A program made the translations under genes and the position numbers. DNA of 5,110 nucleotides from an archaeon (GTDB lineage Archaea; Asgardarchaeota; Heimdallarchaeia; Hodarchaeales; S146-22), in NCBI GenBank assembly GCA_024276395.1, contig JAJRXH010000171.1:1-5110 (forward strand), in the 5' to 3' direction. The first letter of the stretch is position 1. Every line of letters begins with the position of its first letter. Of this stretch, positions 1-4,960 are shown one piece after another. Under the pieces are notes generated by a model that saw only the letters and a list, made by a program, of their open reading frames with translations, did no database searches and was not told the origin of the DNA.

Positions 1-23
1 AGAACATTCTGGTTCTGATTCCC

Positions 24-1733
24 CTACCACTTGTAATCCTTGCACACCTTCCCAAACTGATTCCTAAATTGCTGACGAATATCGGGATGCGCAACATCTG
101 GATTTTCCTGATAAGCTAACAACAAGAGAACCTTAGAAAGCAAAAGTAATTGTTCCTTATCAAAGAGAATGGGAACATCCATGGTAAGGGACACGAGCTT
201 TGCTTGGATGGAACCTGTCGTGATTTGTAGTTCGTCCAGCAACTGGTTTAATTCTTCTGGAAGCAAGTCATTTTTCTTCATGTACTTGACTTGTTGACCA
301 TCAATCACCTTGAACTCATCTAACTTGTTATCCCTGGGAATGATACAAGGTGTAAAAGTCCGCTTCTTGTATTTTCTAGCGTGTTTCTTGCACGTTAACT
401 CTACTTTCACGACTTTGTCCTCAAGCACCACATGAATCTTGATGAGTGGCTCATTCTTGCGGTGAATCACGACTGAACGTTTTGATTTTGAATCATCTAC
501 CTTCAAGTAAGCAGTGGCCCATGGTGGAAGGTTGGCTACTAACATCTCTAACACGAAAATTGGACCTAAGGTAGTATTGAGATGTTCATGCAATTGAGAA
601 AAAAAATGATCGTATCGTTTCTTCAATTCTGCCATTGGCTGGAACACCATGATCTCTAAAAGATCTAAAAACACCTGACGTCGGACAACTTGTAGGAGGC
701 TTTCTCTAGGAATGAGGAGATACTGACTCATACGCTGAATGGACTGGAGAAACTCATCTGTAAAATAAAGGTGATCAATGACTTCTTTTAGCAATTGCAA
801 GGAAACTTGCCATATTTCTTGCCGAACCTTCTCCATGTATTCATGCGCATGGGCAGAATACTGATAGAAAATTTGTTCAACATCAACTCGCAATGATTGA
901 AGCTCATCTAACCGGGGGATTTGATTTAACTCTCTCCCACCAAAGGTGTTTAATAACTCCTTCAAAGCTGCCCCACGGAGATCATCAAAATAATTCTGGC
1001 ACTCTTGCAAGATGTCCTTCCAACGTCCATAAAACTTTGACCCAGACTCTACCATCACGGGATAAAGAAATGACCTTAAATGTTGACATGCCATGAGAAA
1101 ATCCAAGTTTTCATCTGTTGGACGCATGTGGACGGTTTTGTTAACCATTTCTCGACCTAAGAGATAGGTCAAGTGAATGGGAAGAAGCTCCGAGATTAAT
1201 TCTGGAAGGAAGTAATCATCCACTCGCAGCTTACCATCTTCACCAGGTACCGCAATCACGTTCACGAGCTTGAAACCCAAGAAACTGACAAGGTGTTGCT
1301 CATATTGGTTCAAGGGTAATTCTTGCGTGGTAAATAGGATGAGTGGTATCAATATCTGGCGATGCAAGTGTCGTCTCAAATCCAACAAGTCAGAAATGAA
1401 ATGAACTTGCCACAAAATGGAATCATCAAAATGCTCAATTGCCAAAACGACTACCATCGGAACGCGATAATACTCCAAGTGCTTGTAATGTTCACCTAAA
1501 ACTTTCAATCCTCTTGGACTATTTATCCGAATGATGGGAATGGATCCAACTTCTGGAGGATTCAATACTGATGGAACTGATTTTAATTTCAGAACGTTAC
1601 CAAGATTCGAGAAAAAAAGTTCGACTTGATGATGAAATTCAGTACGATGTTTATGAGTCCATCGAGAAAAATCTAACCAATAGACTTGGCTTCCTTCCAA
1701 AATTAATTTCAATTTTTCAATTAGAGAATCCAT
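24..1733 (-). CDS. Uncharacterised 569-residue soluble protein, possible degenerate P-loop-like N-terminal part
   Basis: I do not recognise this protein. It is Leu-rich and mostly helical, with no signal peptide and no convincing membrane segment. The N-terminal third alternates strands and helices: a hydrophobic strand ending in acidic residues (about 91-104, VPMVVVLAIEHFDD), a long helix, then a second strand (about 126-140, ILIPLILFTTQELPL). That order resembles Walker B followed by sensor 1 in AAA+/STAND-type ATPases, but no GxxxxGK[ST] P-loop precedes it, so nucleotide binding is not supported. Residues 200-390 look purely helical. A basic, strand-rich segment follows (about 405-480, many Lys/Arg), and a helical C-terminus ends in Trp. 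The ATG at 1733 sits about 23 bp downstream of a TATA-like box, which fits a leaderless or very short-leader mRNA. The stop is TAG. The gene is divergent from the tRNA-rtcA side. The reading frame is certainly coding because of its length and composition; the function is unknown. Confidence 0.85.
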   Translation of the reverse strand: MDSLIEKLKLILEGSQVYWLDFSRWTHKHRTEFHHQVELFFSNLGNVLKLKSVPSVLNPPEVGSIPIIRINSPRGLKVLGEHYKHLEYYRVPMVVVLAIEHFDDSILWQVHFISDLLDLRRHLHRQILIPLILFTTQELPLNQYEQHLVSFLGFKLVNVIAVPGEDGKLRVDDYFLPELISELLPIHLTYLLGREMVNKTVHMRPTDENLDFLMACQHLRSFLYPVMVESGSKFYGRWKDILQECQNYFDDLRGAALKELLNTFGGRELNQIPRLDELQSLRVDVEQIFYQYSAHAHEYMEKVRQEIWQVSLQLLKEVIDHLYFTDEFLQSIQRMSQYLLIPRESLLQVVRRQVFLDLLEIMVFQPMAELKKRYDHFFSQLHEHLNTTLGPIFVLEMLVANLPPWATAYLKVDDSKSKRSVVIHRKNEPLIKIHVVLEDKVVKVELTCKKHARKYKKRTFTPCIIPRDNKLDEFKVIDGQQVKYMKKNDLLPEELNQLLDELQITTGSIQAKLVSLTMDVPILFDKEQLLLLSKVLLLLAYQENPDVAHPDIRQQFRNQFGKVCKDYKW

Positions 1734-1751
1734 CGAACATCATCTAACATC

Positions 1752-1760
1752 TATAATAAT
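1752..1760 (-). promoter_or_regulatory. TATA-like box upstream of the 569-residue protein gene
   Basis: Read on the minus strand this is ATTATTATA. Its centre lies about 23 nt upstream of the ATG at 1733. In archaea the TATA box lies about 26 nt upstream of the transcription start, so transcription would begin at or next to the start codon (leaderless). No Shine-Dalgarno motif precedes this ATG, which fits that reading. Assigned by position and composition only. Confidence 0.4.
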
Positions 1761-1916
1761 CCCATATCACCCTTCAGTTTACACATCACGTTTATCCCTT
1801 TTAAGTGCTTTCACGTATGCTTGCTACCAAAGGGATGAATCCTTCCATCTTGAGAATGGTTATTAAATGTGAAGCATTAGAACCACATGAAAATCAAGAT
1901 CAATAAAGTAACAAAA

Positions 1917-1992
1917 AGCCCGGTGGTGTAGCGGTCCATCATCCCAGACTTTGGATCTGGGGACCCCAGTTCGAATCTGGGCCGGGCTACCA
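1917..1992 (+). tRNA. tRNA-Gln (anticodon UUG), CCA encoded
   Basis: A complete cloverleaf is visible. The acceptor stem AGCCCGG (1917-1923) pairs with CCGGGCT (1982-1988), followed by discriminator A1989 and genomic CCA (1990-1992). The D arm carries the G18G19 equivalent at 1933-1934. The anticodon stem CCAGA/TCTGG (1944-1948/1956-1960) encloses the loop CTTTGGA with anticodon TTG (1951-1953), reading CAA and possibly CAG by wobble. The T stem CCCAG/CTGGG (1965-1969/1977-1981) encloses TTCGAAT. There is no intron. The A1-U72 pair is typical of archaeal tRNA-Gln, which is normally charged through Glu-tRNA-Gln and transamidation. A T-rich stretch (about 1995-2004) directly after CCA could end transcription. 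The only A/T-rich promoter-like element upstream is TTATTAAAT at 1860-1868, which would leave a leader of about 25 nt to be trimmed. Confidence 0.97.
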
Positions 1993-2067
1993 ATCTCTTT
2001 TATTATCAAAGTCCTTGTATTTGGGGCAAATGATATCTTTCTTTTTCATCATTTCTAATGAGATAAT

Positions 2068-2072
2068 AAGGT
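2068..2072 (+). promoter_or_regulatory. Shine-Dalgarno motif deciding the rtcA start
   Basis: AAGGT lies 10 nt before the ATG at 2083 but only 1 nt before the in-frame GTG at 2074. The spacing favours the ATG, which also gives the N-terminus expected for the family (M-E-V-I-K-I-D-G-S). Confidence 0.45.
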
Positions 2073-2082
2073 CGTGTTTTTA

Positions 2083-3162
2083 ATGGAAGTAATCAAAATT
2101 GACGGTTCTGCTGGCGAGGGTGGCGGATCAGTTCTCCGTCTTTCGATTGGCTTTAGTGTTCTCTCTCACACTCCCATTGAAATAGTAAACATTCGTGCAA
2201 AAAGACCTCAACCTGGCCTCAAAACCCAACATCTGGTTGGGGTGAGGGCAATCAAAGAGTTATGCGGTGCTACTGTCAAAGGCGATGAACTTGGTTCAAC
2301 ACGACTCTATTTCGAGCCAGGCGATGAGTGGAAAGACAAGCTAAACTTGCGCATCAGTACCGCGGGAAGCATTGGATTAGTCTTACAACAATTGCAGCTG
2401 GCATGTCATGTTGCGCCATTACCCAAAATTACCGTGAACGTGGAGGGAGGGGCAACTTTTGGAAAATGGGCACCAACAACACCGTACTTAGAACAGATTA
2501 CACTTCATTGGCTGAGAACTTTTTTCAAGTATGATATCACGCTTACCGTGCATCGACATGGATTTTATCCTCGTGGTGGTGCCAAGGTAACTATCGTTCT
2601 CAAACCCCCATCTCTAGATAAGGCGCGAAACATATCGCATGATCTTTCCGATCCTGGACAAATAGAGAAAATAGGAATCATTTCGCTTGAAACACAGCAT
2701 TTATCCAGAGCACGCGTGGCTAAAAGACAGGCTGAATCAGCCTTACAAGAATTACAACCTTTTCTTTCTAAAAGAGGCTTAGAAGAACCAGAAATAAAGT
2801 ACATGACGGTGTCCGCATCAAATCCTGGATCTGGAGTTCTAATTTGGGCAAAAACTGATCGTGGTGTCACGCTTGGAGTAGATAACTTAGGTGAACGCGG
2901 GAAGAAAGCAGAAATTGTTGGAAAAGAGGCTGCTCAACGGTTTTCATGGGAATGTCTCACTGGCCAACCACATCCACCTAGCACTGACTCACATCTCCTC
3001 GATCAAATACTTCCTTTCATGGCAATGACCAAGAATTTTGCAGTAACAACACGAAAAATCACCTCACATTCTCAGACCAATCTTCAGCTCATTAAAAAAT
3101 TCCTAAATATTGACTTGAACGTGAAAAAGAAAAATGACTTTCTTGTCCTAATTGAAAAATAA
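2083..3162 (+). CDS. rtcA: RNA 3'-terminal phosphate cyclase (RtcA)
   Basis: RtcA uses ATP to convert an RNA 3'-phosphate into a 2',3'-cyclic phosphate through covalent His-AMP and RNA-adenylate intermediates. The cyclic end is a substrate for ligases such as RtcB. The 359-residue product is close to the family norm of about 340. Visible hallmarks are the N-terminal DGSAGEGGGSVLR (7-19), RPQPGLKTQH (41-50), the glycine-containing STAGSIGLVLQ stretch, YPRGGAKV in the central part, and HLLDQILPFMA near the C-terminus. The His of that last motif (residue 304, codon 2992-2994) aligns with the nucleotidylated catalytic His of E. coli RtcA. This argues for an active cyclase rather than a catalytically dead Rcl1-like paralogue. 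The start was chosen at ATG 2083; GTG 2074 would add only three residues. The C-terminus is Lys-rich. The gene lies 90 nt downstream of tRNA-Gln and 73 nt upstream of cutA. No rtcB is in the window. Confidence 0.95.
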   Translation: MEVIKIDGSAGEGGGSVLRLSIGFSVLSHTPIEIVNIRAKRPQPGLKTQHLVGVRAIKELCGATVKGDELGSTRLYFEPGDEWKDKLNLRISTAGSIGLVLQQLQLACHVAPLPKITVNVEGGATFGKWAPTTPYLEQITLHWLRTFFKYDITLTVHRHGFYPRGGAKVTIVLKPPSLDKARNISHDLSDPGQIEKIGIISLETQHLSRARVAKRQAESALQELQPFLSKRGLEEPEIKYMTVSASNPGSGVLIWAKTDRGVTLGVDNLGERGKKAEIVGKEAAQRFSWECLTGQPHPPSTDSHLLDQILPFMAMTKNFAVTTRKITSHSQTNLQLIKKFLNIDLNVKKKNDFLVLIEK

Positions 3163-3235
3163 AAAAAGAAAAATAAGTTCCTAGTTACTTGAAAAAGAAC
3201 AAACAAGAGCACTTGATTCTCGTGGTGGCGATGTG

Positions 3236-3706
3236 ATGATGAGTAGTAATAATAGCCTGAGAGGTAAAAATGTCAATGACATTTCCACGGAGGATGTCGA
3301 GCTTACTGAAACAGAGAGACAAGAACCAATTTGGCTAAGCACTGATTTCGATCCCACTGAATATTATAGCATCTACGTGACCTGTGAATCTCTTGAAGAA
3401 GCTAGAGCAATGGGACAGAAATTAGTCGGAGCACGAGTGGCAGCTTGCGTGAACATCATTCCAAGAATAGTTAGCATTTACGAATGGCGAGATAAACTTA
3501 TGGAAGATAATGAAGCCTTGATGTTCATCAAAACACGTGGAAATAAGGTAGAAGAAGTCATCAAGATTATAAAGAAACTACATTCTTATGAAGTCCCATC
3601 CATAGTCGCTTTTCCCATAAAAGCTGGCTATCCCTTGTATCTTGAATGGATTGATGAACAGACACGACCAAAAAATGGCCAAAAGAAGAAAAAAGCAGAG
3701 AACTGA
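3236..3706 (+). CDS. cutA: CutA1-family protein (divalent-cation tolerance) with an N-terminal extension
   Basis: CutA1 proteins are small, very stable trimers with a ferredoxin-like fold. They are linked to copper/divalent-metal tolerance in bacteria, but their exact function is unsettled. The core spans about residues 44-143 of 156. It carries the family motifs YVTCES (47-52), ARVAACVNI (66-74), EWRD (83-86), a KT pair (99-100), HSYEVPSI (116-123) and YLEWI (135-139). The Cys in YVTCES aligns with the metal-binding Cys16 of E. coli CutA1. Only the second of the adjacent E. coli metal-binding His pair is kept (Leu-His here). Unusually, about 43 acidic, polar residues precede the core and a Lys-rich tail follows it; most family members are about 105-115 residues. 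No ATG, GTG or TTG lies in frame between the start and the core, so the extension is probably translated. The start is GTG 3233, ATG 3236 or ATG 3239; I chose 3236, behind the weak GGTGG at 3224-3228. The stop codon overlaps the ribosome binding site of the next gene. Confidence 0.9.
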   Translation: MMSSNNSLRGKNVNDISTEDVELTETERQEPIWLSTDFDPTEYYSIYVTCESLEEARAMGQKLVGARVAACVNIIPRIVSIYEWRDKLMEDNEALMFIKTRGNKVEEVIKIIKKLHSYEVPSIVAFPIKAGYPLYLEWIDEQTRPKNGQKKKKAEN

Positions 3707-3710
3707 GGGA
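3705..3710 (+). promoter_or_regulatory. Shine-Dalgarno motif of the Trm112-like gene, overlapping the cutA stop
   Basis: GAGGGA overlaps the cutA TGA (3704-3706) and ends 5 nt before the ATG at 3716. The alternative ATG at 3710 would lie inside the motif, so 3716 is the better start. The overlap points to coupled translation of the two genes. Confidence 0.55.
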
Positions 3711-3715
3711 TGATC

Positions 3716-4036
3716 ATGTTCCCCTCTTTAATTCGATTTTTAGCTTGTCTCAATTGTAAATCAGATGAACCGACCTTTGAAGCCATTGCCTTTGAAACCG
3801 AACCTTTACCGAAGGAAATGCTAGAAAAAGCTCCTCCTGGATTTGATGACGATTTCGAGATCATCCATGGCATTTTAAAATGCAAGAGATGCCATGCCGC
3901 TTATCCCATTCTCAACCGAATTCCAATCTTGCTTCCAAAAGAACAGAGAATGAAGCACATCAAGAAAGAAAAAGAGATTTTATCCATGTACTTTAACCGA
4001 ATACCCGAAGAAAGCAGAACTTTTCTCGATCTATGA
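3716..4036 (+). CDS. Trm112-like zinc-binding methyltransferase partner
   Basis: Trm112-family proteins are small zinc-ribbon subunits. They bind and stabilise class I methyltransferases acting on tRNA, rRNA and release factors (partners of the Trm9, Trm11, Bud23 and Mtq2 type in eukaryotes; multiple partners are reported in haloarchaea). This 106-residue product has a CLNC knuckle (Cys11, Cys14), a helical insert with acidic stretches, and a second knuckle within GILKCKRCHAAYPILNRIPI (Cys56, Cys59). The YPI-x-x-x-IPILLP signature is typical of the Trm112/UPF0434 fold. All four candidate zinc ligands are present. A charged helical tail follows. It lies 9 nt downstream of cutA and is surely in the same transcript. 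No methyltransferase gene is in the window, so the partner must be encoded elsewhere. The other reading is a free-standing UPF0434-type protein of unknown role. Confidence 0.75.
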   Translation: MFPSLIRFLACLNCKSDEPTFEAIAFETEPLPKEMLEKAPPGFDDDFEIIHGILKCKRCHAAYPILNRIPILLPKEQRMKHIKKEKEILSMYFNRIPEESRTFLDL

Positions 4037-4080
4037 TCTCATTTACCAGTCATTAGCAGTCACCATAACAGTTAAGGATA

Positions 4081-4101
4081 CTTTGTTTTTCTCAAGAGAA
4101 A
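4081..4101 (+). terminator. T-rich tract and small inverted repeat between convergent genes
   Basis: The 67-bp convergent spacer contains a T5 tract (4086-4090). It runs into the inverted repeat TTTCTC-AA-GAGAAA (4088-4093/4096-4101). Archaeal termination often depends on T-rich tracts alone, so this may end the plus-strand transcript. It is not a bacterial-type hairpin-then-T terminator on either strand. Confidence 0.3.
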
Positions 4102-4103
4102 CA

Positions 4104-4469
4104 TTACTCTTCCTCATCAACGGGGTCTGTAATAAGAACATGAGAATCTAAGGGAATTCCCATGATATATTCACGAGAAAAACGGATAAGCTGGTAATTA
4201 TATTCCCTAGCAAGGGCATTTACTTGCTGGAGAAATCGCTTGAAAATGTGGTGTCCCTGAACACTTATTTCTTTCATAGAAAAAAGCACGACACTTCCAG
4301 CGTGAAATTCTAATTCAATATTTCGAACATCTTCCAAATACCAAACGGTCAGGCAGCGGATCCGATGCTTTTTCTTGGGAAATCTTGATGTATTAGAAGA
4401 ATGAATTCGTTCATTTGAATATTTCTGCTTGACACCCTTTAACCACACGCCTCTCACCAGTTCATCCAC
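4104..4469 (-). CDS. Probable divergent archaeal SepF-like (DUF552) protein
   Basis: Residues about 36-115 match the pattern of the archaeal SepF core: a first strand (IRCLTVWYL), LEDVRNIELEFHAGSVVLFSM (45-65, like the family's L-x-D-x-x-x-I-x-x-x-[IV]-x-x-G-x-[IV]-[IV]-L), a helix (about 75-89), then QLIRFSREYIMGIP and a closing strand HVLI. SepF anchors FtsZ to the membrane through an N-terminal amphipathic helix; here residues 3-14 (ELVRGVWLKGVK) could form one. The usual glycine pair before the QLIRF-equivalent strand is replaced by Tyr-Asn, so this is a diverged member. The annotated start is GTG 4469. A second candidate is GTG 4448, behind a good GGTGA motif, giving a 114-residue product that starts MWLKGVK. 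The length suits archaeal SepF. The gene is monocistronic and convergent with the trm112-like gene; no ftsZ is nearby. Assigned by eye without a profile search. Confidence 0.6.
   Translation of the reverse strand: MDELVRGVWLKGVKQKYSNERIHSSNTSRFPKKKHRIRCLTVWYLEDVRNIELEFHAGSVVLFSMKEISVQGHHIFKRFLQQVNALAREYNYQLIRFSREYIMGIPLDSHVLITDPVDEEE
4454..4458 (-). promoter_or_regulatory. Shine-Dalgarno-like GGTGA inside the 5' end of the SepF-like ORF
   Basis: GGTGA on the minus strand is a perfect anti-Shine-Dalgarno match and lies 5 nt before the in-frame GTG at 4448. It supports translation starting at codon 8 of the longer frame. The GTG at 4469 has no comparable motif and would have to be read as leaderless. 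Confidence 0.35.
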
Positions 4470-4491
4470 TTCTATCTCATTTTCCAGCGTT

Positions 4492-4506
4492 CATTAAATA
4501 TTAAAT
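4492..4506 (-). promoter_or_regulatory. TATA-like box of the SepF-like gene
   Basis: On the minus strand this reads ATTTAATATTTAATG; on the plus strand it contains the tandem 7-mer ATTAAAT-ATTAAAT. Its centre is about 30 bp upstream of GTG 4469 and about 51 bp upstream of GTG 4448. With the usual archaeal spacing, transcription would start near 4472. That gives either a leaderless message from 4469 or a leader of about 24 nt carrying GGTGA ahead of 4448. Confidence 0.5.
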
Positions 4507-4734
4507 CCAATATTACTCTGATAACATGTCACTTTCAACTTAGTTTTTCAAACAAGACCTTTTCCCTCCTTTTTACTTAACGAAAGACATCATATCTTGT
4601 CAAAGCGACCTTCTCTCAACAAATTGTACAAAAAGTCTTATTTCATAAGCTTGTTAAGACAGAAAGAGACATTTTCACTTTCAACAGAAATGGTACACTT
4701 TCCACGATCAACTTTCTTTCTACCATCGCTCGTG

Positions 4735-4746
4735 ATTCACGTGAAT
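4735..4746. repeat. 12-bp perfect palindrome overlapping a second inverted repeat
   Basis: ATTCACGTGAAT is a perfect palindrome. It overlaps CGTGA-T-TCACG (4731-4741), itself a perfect inverted repeat with a one-base centre. An outer pair, CGATCA (4704-4709) and TGATCG (4746-4751), flanks the block on the left and at its right end. Such symmetry is typical of dimeric regulator sites, but no regulator can be named. Confidence 0.6.
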
Positions 4747-4800
4747 GATCGAATTCCCTAAGCCAGTATAATTCATTCTTTGACGCAAGACGTGAAATGC

Positions 4801-4960
4801 AGAAAGAAGAGAGATAAGAAGAAAACCACCCGTGACCAGGGGTAATCCCACGAGACCTCGTGTTTTATCCTCGCATCACGGGGAGAGGTCCACACGAAGC
4901 GATTAACGTGATGACACGACCTTGAACCCACGCGTGACAGAAACATCGGGCTGATCAGAA
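4801..4960. repeat. 160-bp-period direct repeat, copy A
   Basis: The best-conserved core is 4829-4875, which matches 4989-5035 at 43 of 47 positions with no gaps. A purine-rich tract (4801-4825) precedes it. The core contains CCCGTGACCA, GGTAATCCCACGAG and TTTTATCCTCGCA. Inverted repeats in it are CACGAG/CTCGTG (4849-4854/4857-4862) and an outer CCCGTGA/TCACGGG (4829-4835/4876-4882). Past the core, similarity to copy B is weak but still visible around 4905-4937, where ACGTGATGAC and CTTGAA occur. This is not a coding repeat: no sensible reading frame covers it. Confidence 0.85.
4849..4867 (+). terminator. Hairpin followed by a T run in repeat copy A
   Basis: CACGAG-AC-CTCGTG (or a five-pair stem with a GACC tetraloop) is followed by TTTT at 4863-4866. 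The shape resembles an intrinsic terminator on the plus strand. No plus-strand gene ends here, so it would close a small RNA or serve another purpose. Confidence 0.3.

Noticed and set aside
893..1096. 67-codon open frame on the plus strand inside the 569-residue gene
   Set aside because: It is antisense to a long, compositionally sound gene and shows no recognisable protein or initiation signal.
2074..2076. GTG as the start of rtcA
   Set aside because: It lies 1 nt from the AAGGT motif, too close to be used. The ATG three codons later has workable spacing and gives the standard family N-terminus.
2328..2534. 68-codon open frame on the plus strand in another frame of rtcA
   Set aside because: It overlaps conserved RtcA coding sequence on the same strand, and its peptide has no recognisable motif.
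2565..2870. 101-codon open frame on the minus strand inside rtcA
   Set aside because: It lies wholly within the well-supported rtcA gene on the opposite strand and has no features of its own.
3628..3885. 85-codon open frame on the minus strand across the cutA/trm112-like junction
   Set aside because: It is antisense to two genes with clear family motifs and has no independent support.
4908..4954. Possible C/D box sRNA (GTGATGA at 4908-4914, CTGA at 4951-4954)
   Set aside because: The terminal stem is absent, the inner D'/C' boxes are poor, and the C box is not kept at the equivalent place in the second repeat copy (GCGATGC at 5068-5074).
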